Notes: a model not told the origin generated them from the letters alone. A stretch of 64,000 nucleotides of DNA from Cannabis sativa (GCF_029168945.1 NC_083602.1:10599850-10663849), one strand, 5' to 3'; counted from the first letter of the stretch, positions 12,401 to 24,263 are shown. Numbers and translations: made by a program.

Positions 12401-14363
12401 TGAATTTACTGGATTAGTCCAAGGGAGCCTTACTTTGACTGAGTATGCACAAAAATTTGATAGATTGGCGAAATTCGCTCCAGATCTGGTACCTACTGAT
12501 AGAGTGCGAGCACATCGATTTGTGGAAGGCCTGAAACCAATGGTTGCTCGAGATGTGGAAATTGTGTCAAGGGGTCAATTCAGTTATGCTCAAGTTGTCG
12601 AAATGGCTCTTACGGCGGAGCGGAGTGAAAATAAAATTTGGAAGGAAAATGCTGCCAGGAGAGAATCTAAGAAAGGTGGAGCTAATTCTATTGACCACAA
12701 GAAACGGGGACAGGACCAGTCTGTGTATTCAAGTCAAGACAAGAGGTACAAAACTGATAACGACCAACGATTTAATGGCAGCAGTGGGCGAAACATTCCA
12801 GAATGCCCTAAATGTACCAAACGTCATCTCGGCGAGTGTCGCGCAAAAGCATGCTACAAATGTGGAAAGGAAGGACATATCAAACGCAGTTTCCCACTGT
12901 GGGGACAGACTGGGAACAAAGCAGAACCCAAGAAAGACGACAAGTATGTCCCAGCCAGAGTTTTTGCCAACACTCAAGCAGAAGTTGAGGCCTGTCCTTC
13001 GGTTGTATCAAGTCAGATTCCTATGGCCAATACCACTTGTAAAGTTTTGTTTGATTCTGGTGCAACTCATTCTTTTATTGCTAGCACGATTGTTAATCAT
13101 ATAAATGCACCAAGTGAATTATTTACTGTGGGGTTTGGGACCATGTTACCATCTTGGGAGGTTGTAATCTCTAGAAGCTGGCTTAGGGGTATACCTGTTA
13201 GGATAGATGGTAGGGAATTATTTGTAGACCTGATTGTAATAGATTTATTTGATTTTGATGTAATCTTGTGCATGGATTTTCTTACCAAATATGGAGCATC
13301 AATTGACTGCAAGCAAAAGAAAGTTGTTTTCACACCAGAAGATGGAGAGACATTCGAGTTCAGGGGTGTAGGAAAGAAACCCAGCACCCCTATTATTTCG
13401 GCAATGAAGGCTGTGCAACTATTACAGCATGGGTGCTTAGGGTATCTAGTTAATGTGGTTGATGACACCAAGAAAATTGAAAGAAAGCTGGAGGAAACAC
13501 GGGTAGTTGCTGAGTTCCTTGATGTGTTTCCAAAGGAGTTACCCGGATTACCACCACACAAAGAAATTGAGTTTGTGATAGAATTAGTGCTCGGGACAAC
13601 ACCAGTTTCCTGCGCACCATATAGAATGGCACCATCTGAATTGAAAGAACTCAAAATACAGTTGGAAGAATTGCTTAAGTTAGGGTTTATCAGACCTAGC
13701 TACTCTCCGTGGGGTGCACCAGTTCTATTTGTTAAAAAGAAAGACGGTACTATTAGAATCTGCATAGACTACCGAGAACTGAACAAGGTGACTATTAAGA
13801 ATCGGTACCCATTACCAAGGATTGACGACTTGTTTGACCAGCTTCAAGGGAAAAAGGTGTTTTCCAAGATTGATCTTCGTCCAGGATATCATCAGCTAAG
13901 AATCAAAAATGAAGACATACCGAAGACAGCCTTCAGAACGAGATACGGACATTATGAGTTCATGGTGATGTCATTTGGACTTACAAATGCCCCAGCAGCT
14001 TTTATGGACCTCATGAACCGAGTCTTCAAAGAATATCTGGATCGGTTTGTCCTTGTATTCATAGATGATATATTGATTTATTCTAAGACAGAGGAGGAAC
14101 ATGAGGAGCACCTACGCTTGACCTTGCAGCGACTGAGAGAACATCAATTGTATGCTAAGTACAAAAAATGTGAGTTCTCGTTGTCCGAGGTTGGATTTTT
14201 AGGCCACATTGCAGTGAAAGAATGGTCTAGACCAAAGATCGCCTCAGAGGTTCGAAGCTTTTTGGGTTTAGCAGGCTATTATAGAAGGTTTGCTGAGGGG
14301 TTCTCAAAAATAGCCACACCCTTAACAGAATTAACTAGGAAGAATCTAAAATTTTCTTGGTGA
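12369..14363 (+). pseudogene. gag-pol: G1 gag C-terminus, protease and reverse transcriptase (broken)
   Basis: Longest G1 frame, 664 residues. Residues about 10-90 are gag core ([23 protein letters not shown]). A CCHC zinc knuckle follows with C162, C165 and H170, but the fourth ligand is Phe175 instead of Cys. The aspartic protease has DSGATHSF with catalytic D229. The reverse transcriptase (about 410-650) has intact catalytic Asp502 ([11 protein letters not shown]) and the FIDD box at 564-567. About 20 residues seem to be deleted between GHIAVKEW and [17 protein letters not shown] at 14361 ends it although homology continues. The ATG at 12369 is only where the open frame begins after the upstream frameshift, not a true start. 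Confidence 0.93.
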
Positions 14364-15551
14364 GACAAGTGTGAGCAAAGCTTCCAAGAGTTGAAGAGTA
14401 GACTTATTTCGGCACCAATCCTTAGTTTACCAACGGAAGAGGGACAATCTGCGGTATATAGTGATGCATCTAAACAAGGGTTGGGTTGTGGTCTAATGCA
14501 AGAAGGGAAAGTAATTGCTTACGCTTCAAGGCAATTAAAAGAATACGAATAGAGATACCCGACAAATGACCTAGAATTAGCCGCAGTGGTTGTTGCACTA
14601 AAAATTTGGCGTCATTATCTCTATGTAGTGAAATGTGAAATCTACACCGATCTTAAGAGTTTAAAGTACTTTTTCACCCAGAGGGAGTTAAACATGAGGC
14701 AGAGGAGGTGGTTGGAGTTGGTCAAAGACTACGACTGCGAGATAATGTACCATCCTGGTAAAGCCAATGTGGTAGCGGATGCACTCAGCCGTAGAGGTCC
14801 AGTACTAGTTTCCACTTTACAAGGAGTATCAAGGGAATTATTAGAAGACATGGAACGAGCTGGTATAGAGTTTATCACAGGTCAGCTTGCAAAGGTCACA
14901 CTTCAATCAACCTTGTTAGAAAGAATGAAGGAGGGGCAGACGACAAATCAAAAGCTCAGTGAACTAAAACAAAATTTTTTGAATAGTAATGCCAAAGATT
15001 ATGAAATATCAAACACGGGATTAATTCAGTTCAGGGGACGAATTTATGTGCCCGATAATGATGAGCTCAAGAAGGGGATATTGGTAGAAGCTCATACTAC
15101 ACCTTATTCAGTTCACCCCGTGACCACTAAAATGTACCATGACCTGAAAGCATTGTATTGGTGGCCTGGTATGAAAAAGGATGTAGTTGAATTTGTGGCC
15201 AAATGTTTAACATGTCAACAAGTTAAGGCAGAGCATCAAAGACCAGCAGGATTACTACAACCACTGAAACTCCCCGAATGGAAGTGGGAAGAAATTTCCA
15301 TGGATTTTGTGACTGGGTTACCCAAGACTACAAAGCAGCATGACGCCATTTGGGTAGTTGTGGATAGGTATACAAAGTCTGCTCATTTTCTACCAGTACG
15401 CATGACTTACTCCATGGACCAATTTGCTGAACTTTATGTGAATGAGATTGTGAGATTACATCGGGCACTGTATTCTATTGTTTGTGATCGAGATGCTCGG
15501 TTTACTCATCTTTTTGGAAAAGCTTACAAAGAGCAATGGGAACTCGATTGA
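14364..15551 (+). pseudogene. pol: G1 RNase H and integrase N-terminal half (broken)
   Basis: Same frame as the preceding reverse transcriptase. RNase H begins after the TGA at 14361 ([16 protein letters not shown]) and a second stop, TAG, falls at 14550. After it come [20 protein letters not shown] and [14 protein letters not shown], the end of RNase H. Integrase follows: the zinc-binding region keeps both His (EAH, SVHP) and both Cys (CLTCQ). Then comes the catalytic core with the first Asp ([10 protein letters not shown]) and the second Asp in CDRDARF. The frame then goes wrong near 15520-15551 and ends in TGA. Function would be RNA removal during reverse transcription and DNA integration. 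Confidence 0.9.
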
Positions 15552-15892
15552 AGTTCAGTACTGCATATCATCCAGAGACAGATGGTCAGACTCAGAGAAC
15601 AAATCAGATCTTGGAAGATATGTTGAGGGCATGTGTGATAGATTTCCAAGGATCGTGGAGCAAATACCTGCCTTTGATTGAATTTTCTTACAACAATAGC
15701 TATCAGTCTACTATTGGGGTAGCACCCTATGAGATGTTGTATGGAAGAAAATGCAAGTCTCCACTGCATTGGGATGAGTTGGGAGAGAACAAACTTCTAG
15801 AGCCAGATGCAGTTCAACACACCAACGAAGTTATTCAGAAGATTAGGGCTAGAATGATCACAGCTCAGAGCAGAAATCTTATGCAGACCTGA
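15536..15892 (+). pseudogene. pol: G1 integrase core, second half (frameshifted)
   Basis: Continues integrase in a different frame: FSTAYHPETDGQTQRTNQ, then LEDMLRACVIDF and YEMLYGRKCKSPLHW. In gypsy integrases the residue after DGQT or DGQS is the third catalytic acid, Glu. Here codon 15593-15595 is CAG (Gln), so the catalytic triad is broken as well as the frame. It ends in a stop at 15890 after a further frameshift. Confidence 0.88.
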
Positions 15893-15915
15893 AGCGGAGA
15901 GACATTGAGTTCGAA

Positions 15916-16341
15916 GTGGGTGATCATGTATTTCTTCGAGTGACACCACGAAAAGGACTCTCGATGAAGAGATTTGGCAAGAGAGGGAATCTAAGTCCCA
16001 GATATGTTGGTCCATTTCAGCTATTGGACAGAGTAGGCAGTGTAGCTTATAGATTAGCTTTACCGCCATCATTATCTGGGGTGCACAATGTATTTCATGT
16101 ATCTCAACTCCGAAAATATGTGTCAGACCCATCGCATGTTTTGAGCTATGAAACACTGGGTTTACAGGAAGACTTGTTTTACAATGAACGCCCGATAAAG
16201 ATTCTTGATCAAAAAGATACAATTTTGAGAAATAAGAAAATTACCTTGGTGAAAGTCCTATGGAGAAACAGTATGGTGGAGGAAGCTACTTGGGAGCTAG
16301 AGTCTGATATGCGAGAACAATATCTAGAATTATTTGAGTAA
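15916..16341 (+). pseudogene. pol: G1 integrase C-terminus with chromodomain-like tail
   Basis: 141 residues in a third frame. VGDHVFLRVTPRKG and RYVGPFQLLDRVGSVAYRLA are the C-terminal DNA-binding region of chromovirus integrase; VHNVFHVSQLRKY follows. The end, KITLVKVLWRNSMVEEATWE, is the short chromodomain-like segment that guides chromoviruses to heterochromatin. It ends at a natural TAA at 16339, 23 bp before the polypurine tract. The displayed ATG is not a real start. Confidence 0.9.
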
Positions 16342-16364
16342 AATTTTGGGACGAAATTTTCTTT

Positions 16365-16378
16365 TAGAGGGGGATAAT
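16365..16378 (+). other. G1 polypurine tract
   Basis: TAGAGGGGGATAAT immediately before the 3' LTR; it primes plus-strand DNA synthesis. Confidence 0.85.
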
Positions 16379-16695
16379 TGTAATACCCGCTAACTTAGAA
16401 AGGGTATTTTTGTAATTTTTTTAGCGGAGAGTATTTTTTTTTATTATTTTACATATTTATGGGTTTAAATATGTATGAGATTTTTGTGATGATATAATAT
16501 TTGATTTTTATTGGCATGTGCATAATGCCTAATAAATATATATATCTGGATATTATTAAATGAATATGCAATTTGGTTTGATTTTGGTACATATTATTAT
16601 TAGTAGGAATAATAATAATAATGATTGTGATTATTATTTTTAGTATAATAATATTGGTAAATATTATTATAGTGTTAAAGGGTATATTTAACACA

Positions 16696-16758
16696 ATTAT
16701 TATTATTATTATTATTAATGTTATTATTATTATATTATTATTATTATTAATGTTATTC

Positions 16759-16822
<64 letters not shown>
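16696..16822. repeat. (ATT)n microsatellite in G1 3' LTR
   Basis: ATT runs broken by AATGTT interruptions; the counterpart of 9061-9165. Confidence 0.95.
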
Positions 16823-16825
<3 letters not shown>

Positions 16826-17008
16826 TAAGTTGCTGTTGTTGTTATTTTTGTATATACGAGAGTGTATATACGCACAGTTCGGAAGACCGAGATTTATGTG
16901 GAATGAGATTCGTTCCACTTGGGTTCAAAGCGATCTTTTTGCTTGGGGTTCAAACACGATAGAAATTAGGTTTTTGAGCTCTTAATTCGCACGCCAAAAC
17001 AGAGAATG

Positions 17009-17011
<3 letters not shown>

Positions 17012-17079
<68 letters not shown>
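17012..17079. repeat. (GA)n microsatellite in G1 3' LTR
   Basis: About 68 bp of GA, the counterpart of 9359-9431. Confidence 0.97.
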
Positions 17080-17082
<3 letters not shown>

Positions 17083-18960
17083 TATACGACATATACGATA
17101 CCGAAATTTTTTTCGTTCTTCAAGTGGATTGCAACCTGGGTGAAAGTGGAGGTTTGGGATCACTTATATACGACCTAAGGAAGCTTTTTAACGTGGTATA
17201 AGGGGCGGAGGTCCTCGTTTCGAGTTTCGCCATTGTTGAAGCTTCGAAGGTGCGGCTTGAAATGGATGCGAATTCGAATGTGTTTAAGCTTGTTCTTGGG
17301 TCAAGGGAGGTTATATATGAGTGCATGGGACCGTAAGGATCATTTTTGACGTAAGAAAACGAAGCTTTAACGTCCAAAACGAAAGAACACAATTTTTACT
17401 CCATTGAAGACGGTACACCGCCAACGAAGGAGAGGACTCTGATCTGCCTTCTTGGATCTTTTTTCTTGGGTTGATCTTGATCGTTTTGAGGTCTTGAGCA
17501 CTGTGGAGAGCTTCCCCAATCGAAAGGACGCTTCAAGAGCAATTGGAGACAAAGTTACACTTTATCGGCGGCAAAACCGACGAGAACGTCGGCAACCTTG
17601 TTCTGATCATTTCTAAGGTGTTTTTCTTAGATATTTTTGTAGATTTTGATTCCTTATTTTATTCTAAGGTGCTTGGTGAAGTTTCATAATTTTCTGAATT
17701 TATTTGGAATTATTGTGAATTAATTAGTTTATTTCATTAATTAATTATGAAAAATACTTAGGGTGCTTAGAAAAATCTATATTTATTTTATATGATGGGA
17801 TATGATATATAAACTGTTATAAAATTGATAGATTGAATTTTTAGGCGATTATGTATTTTTCAAGAATTATTGATGTTATATCTTATTTTAACTATGAAAA
17901 ATACTTAGGTTGCTCAGAAAATTTAAAAAAAAATTATTAGTGACTTAGTATAGAATATAAACTGTGTTAGAATAGTTAGATTCGGTTTTTAATCATTTTT
18001 GGTATTTTTCATGAATTTACTTAGTTAATGCTTAAATTAATTATGAAAAAAAGTTAAGAGTTGTTAAAATAGTATAATGTATTTTTGTAATACCATTTAC
18101 TGTCTATGTTATAAAATGGAATAGGTTTTATAATTTATTAGTTGTTGTAGGTATTTATTATAATTATTTATGATTAATTAACTATTTATTTGGGTTTTAA
18201 TTAGAATAAATAGTATTTTAGTAAAATTTTACGTAAAAATGTGTTGTATGAATTCATGTTACACGTTAAAAATGTTTATTTGAGTAAAGACAATATGTTT
18301 GTGTGAATCAAAATAATAAATGCTTATGTATGGTGTGTCATGCAAGTGAGATTGACTTATGTGTACGTATTTTTACGTAAGTTTCTGTATGAGTTTAGAG
18401 ATTCATACTTGAATATATTTTGAGTGTATTGTTGTGTTAATAAATATTTAGGATCTTGTTCTCAACAAGAAAATTTGTTGAGGTGCTCGAGGTAGCTAGT
18501 GTGGTTTTAGCAACTGTGGTAAGAAGAGTGGGCATCTGTGCACATGGTGTATGTTTATGCATACAACTTGGGTTGGTTTGCTATTTAAATTGATTACGTG
18601 TTGTGATGATCTCTTTACATTTTTTTTAGCATCGTTAGCATGAGAATAGTATTAGGGTCTCGCTGCTTGTGTGAGCATAACACTTGTAGGTTATAACTTT
18701 ATCATGGGTGAGTACAACTTATGGTACTTGATGGCCCATATTGGATGCCAAGTGCGAGAATAACACAAGGCAGGGCAGGTTACCTCATGTCTGATCAACA
18801 TGAGTGTATAGTTGATTATCGTATGTGAGTATAATGTGCGATATGAATCTTGATTTGTGCATGTGAGAACAACATGCGTTGTTAATATATTTATGGAATG
18901 TGAATTACTGTTGATTAATATTAAAGAGTACTTATGTCAAGTAACTAGTTAGGAGGGTTA

Positions 18961-18965
18961 TGTCC
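18961..18965. repeat. Target-site duplication of C1, left copy
   Basis: TGTCC, repeated at 23918-23922; removing C1 and one copy restores the G1 LTR reading TGTCCTACAT as in the 5' LTR at 11288. Confidence 0.9.
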
Positions 18966-19253
18966 TGTTAGAGAAATTGAATCATCACAGGTTGATGATG
19001 TCACTGATGATTGATTATTAATTGCTGATGATTGAGGGCAGTCTCGGTATTGTTGAATGAGGCAATCCCAAGACAGATTTCCTTTTAACAAATTCTGTTA
19101 TTCCTTTTCTTTTCAGTGTTGTATACGTGTTGTAATGTAATAGGCTCTTAGGCCATCTCTGTCTGTAATACTTTTTCTATTTAATAGAATCATCAGCCCT
19201 CATGCTCATTGAGCTGAGTTTTCATTCAATTGCATTTTCTTCAAAATTAAACT
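18966..19253 (+). mobile_element. C1 5' LTR
   Basis: Begins TGTTAGAGAAATTG and ends AAAATTAAACT. The ends are TG...CT rather than TG...CA, as set by the primer site on one side and the target duplication on the other. Confidence 0.9.
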
Positions 19254-19265
19254 TGGTATCAGAGC
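19254..19265 (+). other. C1 primer-binding site (initiator-Met tRNA)
   Basis: TGGTATCAGAGC, a perfect 12-base complement to the 3' end of plant initiator tRNA-Met, immediately after the LTR. Confidence 0.92.
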
Positions 19266-19284
19266 TTTCTCATAACACTCTTCA

Positions 19285-20274
19285 ATGGCTACTGAAGGAA
19301 CTCAAATGTCCCAAGTCACACCAGTAAAATCCAGTTCCGAAAACTCTCCACCAAGCTCCAGTGCTCAGCCAAACACTTCAATGGCAGCACCTCTGGTGAC
19401 TCCCTTTAGTAACACACTGAGTCAACCATTTTCTTTGAAATTGGATAGAAACAACTACCCACTATGGAAAACGATGGTATTCACCATCATCAGGGGACAC
19501 AGACTCAAAGGATTTCTCACTGGTCAGAAAACATGTCCACCTGAATCTCTTACAGTTCCTGCAACTGATGAAGAAGGAAATGTAAGCACACACTCTCTGC
19601 CTAATCATGAATATGAGTCATGCATCGTACATGACCAACTGTTGATGGGTTGGCTGTACGGATCGATGACTGAAGGCATTGGATCTGAAGTCATGGGTTG
19701 CAGATCTGCTGCAACACTGTGGACTGCTCTTGAAGAACTGTATGGAGCTCAGTCTAGAGCCAACATGGATGAACTACAAACTAAGCTTCAGACCACTCGC
19801 AAAGGAGACAAATCGATGGCTGAATATCTCAGACAGAAGAGAATCTGCGCTGACACTTTGGCCATTGTTGGTGATCCTTACCCAGAAAAGCTATTAAGAG
19901 GTAATATTCTCTCTGGTTTGGATGCTGAATACTTGTCTATAGTTGTACCACTTGAAGCTCGTGCAGAACTGTCTTGTCAAGAGCTTCAAAGCACCCTCCT
20001 CAGCTATGACAGTCGATTGGAAAGGCTTCAATCTCTGTCACCAAACAGCAAGTTACTTAACAATCCTTCTGTTGCTTTGGCTCAAAAACCCTTTGGTCCT
20101 GGGAACAGAGGAGGATTTCAAGGAAGAGGATCTGGAAACTCCAACAATGGAAACAACTCAGGTCGAGGATACACTCCCCAGGGGTCATCTTCGAGAGGAG
20201 GCAGTGGTCAACGTGGCAGAGGAAGAGGTGGAAGAGGCAACTCAAAGCCAACTTGCCAAGTATGTGGCAAGTAG
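19285..20274 (+). pseudogene. gag: C1 gag, ended by a stop inside the zinc knuckle
   Basis: 329 residues from an ATG 31 bp after the LTR. A Ser/Pro/Thr-rich N-terminus is followed by FSLKLDRNNYPLWKTMVF, the start of the copia gag domain, then DELQTKLQTTRKGDKSMAEY. The C-terminus is Gly/Arg/Asn-rich (GRGRGGRGNSK), suited to RNA binding. The CCHC knuckle starts CQVCGK, but the next codon is TAG (20272-20274); beyond it the same frame reads GHSAAIC, completing the knuckle. The stop therefore divides one domain and is most simply a point mutation. Confidence 0.92.
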
Positions 20275-21267
20275 GGCCACTCAGCTGCCATATGCTGTAA
20301 TCGTTTTGATGAAAGTTACATGGGACAGCCTCCTCCATCTGAATTCAATTACAGTCAGGACAGACAAAATCCAATGTCTGTATTGGTGGCCACTCCTCAA
20401 ACACTTAGTGATGACAGCTGGTATGCTGACAGTGGAGCAACCAATCACCTAACTCCAGACTCTGACAAGCTGAAAAACAAAGTGGAGTATGGTGGTAAGG
20501 AGCAAATGATAGTTGGTGATGGTACTAAACTCTCTATCAAACATATTGGTTCAAATGTTCTCAATATACCTGACTCTAAGTGCTTGATTTTGAAAGATTT
20601 ATTGCATGTACCATCCATTACTAAAAATCTAATAAGCATCTCTAGCCTAACCAGTGATAATGATGTCTCAGTTGAATTTTTCTCTGATTTCTGTTGTGTG
20701 AAGGATCAAACAACAGGGAAGGTGGTGCTGCAAGAAACTCTTAAAGATGGCCTGTATCAATTTCCTTCCCAAACAGTCAACAACATCAGTCGAGACACAA
20801 ACAAGTTGTTTTCTGGTTCTGTCTCACAATCCAAGTCTTTTATTTCCCTAAAGGATACCTGGCATAGACGCCTAGGTCATCCATCTGCTGCTGTCTTGAA
20901 TCAAGTTTTAAACATCTCAAATGTAAAACATCAAGTTAATGAAAAACACTCTTTCAGTGATGCTTGTCAGTTTGGAAAGTCCCATGCATTACCATTTCGA
21001 AATTCTGACAGTCATGCATTACATGTTTTGGATCTTATACACACTGATTTATGGGGACCTACCCTAGTTGCATCACACACCAATTTCAAATATTACATTC
21101 ATTTTCTTGATGATTATAGTAGATTCATTTAGCTATTTCCACTTAAGCAAAAATCTGATGCACTTGTTGCATTCATTCAATTGAAAAATCTTGTGGAAAA
21201 TCAATTTGACAGAAAAATTTAACAACTAAGAACTAATTGGGGAGGGGAATTTCAATCCTTTTCTGAC
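20275..21267 (+). pseudogene. pol: C1 protease and integrase N-terminal half (broken by two stops)
   Basis: Same frame as gag. Aspartic protease motif WYADSGATNHLTPD lies near 20420-20460. The pre-integrase region has WHRRLGHPSAAVLN; its zinc-binding Cys pair is damaged (SDACQFGKSH, with Ser where the first Cys is expected). The integrase core keeps the first Asp (DLIHTDLWGP) and DDYSRF. TAG at 21130-21132 and TAA at 21220-21222 interrupt it. The second catalytic position reads RTNWGGEF (codon 21235-21237), Asn in place of Asp. The ATG at 20320 is an internal Met, not a start. Confidence 0.92.
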
Positions 21268-22986
21268 TTGGTCATTGCTAATGGCATTTTCTTTCACCAT
21301 TCCTGTCCTCACACTTCTGAACAGAACAGACGTGCTGAAAGAAAACATCGTCACATTGTTGAAATGGGACTAACTTTGCTTGCTCAAGCAAAGATGCCAC
21401 TCAAATACTGGTCTGATGCTTTTCAGACTTCAGTATATCTCATTAACAGGCTGCCTACAGTAGACTTGAAGGGAAAATCACCCTTTGAAGTTCTGTATTC
21501 TAAAGTCCCAGATTACAAATTTTTAAAAGTGTTTGGATCGACCTGTTTTCCCTATCTGAGGCCATATCAGACACATAAATTTCAATATCATTCTGTCAAA
21601 TGCTTAAATCTTGGTTACAGTGAAGTGCACAAGGGTTATAAGTGCTTAAGTCCACAAGGTCGAATTTACATTTCCAGGAATGTAACATTCAATGAGTCAG
21701 AATTTCCATGTCATTCTGGTTTCTTTAATAATTATCAAAGGGAAAAACTCATCACTCTTGATGCACCTCACTCCTGGTTTCAACTTCCATCTCCTATACT
21801 AGTAACAGGTTCATCTGATACCTCTCCATCAGTTCCAGCAGCACCATCCTCTCCAACTTCAACACAACAGTCTGTAAGTTCTCATTCATCTTTTTCTGGT
21901 TCACCTATTCCTTTTGCTACTGATGATGTTCTTGACAGCATATCCATGCATTCATCTCCCATTCCTAGCCCTGATATACATCCACCTGTCCAAACAACTA
22001 CTGCTCCTACTCATCCCATGATTACAAGGGCCAAAGCAGGGATATTTAAACCTAAAACTTACTTGAGTCACAACAAAATCAGCCATGGTCAACATATACC
22101 TGCCTCAGTTGCTGAAGCACTTCAGCATGAGGGGTGGAACTCAGCCATGTCTGATGAATTCTATGCTCTCAAAAGACAAAAAACTTGGTCACTTGTACCC
22201 AGATCTCTTGCTGACAACATAGTGGGATGCAAATGGATATTCAGGGAGAAATTTAATGCAGATGGAAGTCACCAAAGGTTAAAGGCTCGTCTAGTTGCTA
22301 AAGGGTTTCATCAGAGACCTGGTGTTGATTTTGGGGAGACATTTAGCCCTGTTGTAAAAGCTGCAACCATCAGAATTGTTCTTGCCTTGGTTGTCTCATT
22401 TGATTGGGAAGTTAGACAAATAGAAATCAACAATGCCTTTCTTAATGGCATTCATGATGAAGATGTGTACATGTCACAGCCAGAAGGCTTTGAAGATCCA
22501 CAAAAACCTGATCATGTTTGTAAGCTTCACAAATCCATTTATGGATTGAAACAGGCTCCTAGAGCCTGGTATGATCAACTCAGATCTGCTCTGTTAAGTT
22601 GGAAATTCAAAAACTCAAAAGCAGATTCTTCCTTTTTCATTCTCAAGGAGCAGCAAGTTACAATCATGTTGCTGGTTTATGTGGACGACATAATTGTTAC
22701 TGGTAACAATTCTGAAGTTCTCAACTCATTCATAGACAGGTTAAACAAAATGTTCTCACTTAAATACTTGGGAACCTTGCACTATTTTCTTGGTGTTGAG
22801 GTATTCAGAGACTCCACTAGAATCCATCTGTCACAGTCTAAATATATAAGTGAGTTGTTGCAGAAGGCCAAAATGGAACACTTGAAACCGTGTGCTACTC
22901 CCATAACTGCTGGGAAGCCACTTTCCATCAATGATGGAAAACCCTTCATTTTTATAGAAGTATCCTTGGAGCCCTACAGTATCTAA
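21268..22986 (+). pseudogene. pol: C1 integrase C-terminal half and reverse transcriptase
   Basis: 572 open residues in the gag frame. The first 60 finish the integrase core (SEQNRRAERKHRHIVEMG, with the third catalytic Glu). A Ser/Thr/Pro-rich linker (about 175-250) follows. Reverse transcriptase spans about 280-560 (GCKWIFREKFNADG, ARLVAKGFHQ, FGETFSPVVK). The first catalytic position reads QIEINNAFLNG, with Glu386 where copia enzymes have Asp; the YVDD box is intact at 471-474. The frame is lost at about 22941-22953, so the last residues before the stop at 22984 are not native. Confidence 0.93.
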
Positions 22987-23678
22987 GTCACTCAAGACCA
23001 GATATAGCCTACTCAGTTAACAAACTGAGTCAATTTCTCAAGAAACCAACTGATGTTCACTGGATTGCAGTGAAAAGGATTCTCAGATATCTCAAGGGTA
23101 CTGCACATCATGGACTGCACTTATCTCCAAGTCCCAATCTTCATCTGGTGGGTTTTTCAGATGTCGATTGGGCATGCTGCCCTGATGACAGGAAATCGGT
23201 AGCAGGGTATTGTGTTTATCTTGGGGATTCCTTGATTTCCTGGTCTTCTAAAAAGCAAACTGTAGTTGCTCGATCCAGCACAGAGTCCGAATACAGAGCT
23301 TTGGCTCAACTGGCAGCAGAAATCTCCTGGATTCAAGGTCTGTTGTGTGAAATGAAATTCGAGTTGCCTTCAGTTCCAGTTATATGGTGTGACAATCTCA
23401 GTGCGAGTGCTCTTGCTGCAAATCCTGTGTATCATGCTAGAACTAAACACATTGAGTTGGATGTGCATTTTGTGAGAGACAAAGTGTTGGATAAGAAACT
23501 TGAAATTCGATATGTGCCTTCCCATGATCAAGTAGCTGACTGTTTGACCAAAAGTCTCACTCCCTCAAGGTTTCAATTTCTCATTGCCAAGCTTAATGTG
23601 ATTCGCTCACCTTTCAGCTTGAGGGGTGGTGTTAGAGAAATTGAATCATCACAGGTTGATGATGTCACTGATGATTGA
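22953..23678 (+). pseudogene. pol: C1 end of reverse transcriptase and RNase H (frameshifted)
   Basis: Continues in another frame: YRSILGALQYLSHSRPDIAY, then MKRILRYLKGTAHHGLHLS. RNase H follows with SDVDWACC, DRKSVAGYCVYLG, SSTESEYRALAQ and CDNLSASALAAN, all looking well preserved. ARTKHIELDVHFVRD and SHDQVADCLTKSL mark the copia C-terminus. The frame passes the polypurine tract and ends about 46 bp inside the 3' LTR at a TGA (23676-23678). The ATG at 23070 is internal. Confidence 0.92.
23615..23629 (+). other. C1 polypurine tract
   Basis: Purine-rich GCTTGAGGGGTGG directly before the 3' LTR. Confidence 0.85.
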
Positions 23679-23917
23679 TTATTAATTGCTGATGATTGAG
23701 GGCAGTCTCGGTATTGTTGAATGAGGCAATCCCAAGACAGATTTCCTTATAACAAATTCTGTTATTCCTTTTGTTTTCAGTGTTGTATACGTGTTGTAAT
23801 GTAATAGGCTCTTAGGCCATCTCTGTTTGTAATACTTTTTCTATTTAATAGAATCATCAGCCCTCATGCTCATTGAGCTAGGTTTTCATTCAATTGCATT
23901 TTATTCAAAATTAAACT
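23630..23917 (+). mobile_element. C1 3' LTR
   Basis: 288 bp, matching 18966-19253 except at six positions that I could count. It ends AAAATTAAACT before the TGTCC duplication. Confidence 0.93.
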
Positions 23918-24263
23918 TGTCCTACATAACTCTTCTTACTGGGCGTTAGCTCACGGGTACTCTATGTGCAGGTAAGGGTAAGGCTAAGCAGTGAGATTGA
24001 AGAGCTCGAGGTGTGGACTACATATAAGGGGGCTGGCGCAGTATTTTGCTTTTAATATTTTTAAATGCTAAACATTGTGGATCCGTTATTTTTGGTTTAA
24101 CTAGTTCTTATCTAAGTTTACAGTACTAAAAATAATTTGTTTTAAATAGTGAGATCTCATGCTTAGATATTTTTCAATAAAGAAGTATTTTATTGTCTTT
24201 ATCTTATTAAATTGTTTTATAGGGACTATCCTATGTGACATCTCGGTAAATCGGGGTGGAACA
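23918..24263 (+). mobile_element. G1 3' LTR, segment 2 of 2 (with duplicated TGTCC)
   Basis: Resumes the G1 LTR after C1 (TACATAACTCTTCTTACTGG, as at 11291) and ends TCGGGGTGGAACA, slightly changed from GGTTGTTACA in the 5' LTR. The open frame at 24159-24377 crosses its end and is spurious. Confidence 0.92.

Larger units (their letters stand above)
16379..18965 (+). mobile_element. G1 3' LTR, segment 1 of 2
   Basis: Begins TGTAATACCCGC directly after the polypurine tract and follows the 5' LTR until C1 interrupts it after TGTCC (18961-18965). The combined 3' LTR is about 2.93 kb against 2.89 kb for the 5' copy; microsatellite length and a short insertion near 18360 explain part of the difference. 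Confidence 0.93.
18966..23917 (+). mobile_element. C1: Ty1/copia element nested in the G1 3' LTR
   Basis: 4,952 bp: 288-bp LTR, primer site, gag-protease-integrase-RT-RNase H in copia order, polypurine tract, 288-bp LTR, and a 5-bp target duplication. By eye the LTRs differ at six positions (about 2%), so it is a recent insertion. The single long coding frame is interrupted by three stops and one frameshift. Short LTRs and gag character suggest the Ale/Retrofit lineage, an inference only. Confidence 0.95.

Noticed and set aside
13097..13654. Minus-strand 185-residue frame in G1
   Set aside because: It is antisense to the protease/RT region and is a shadow of it.
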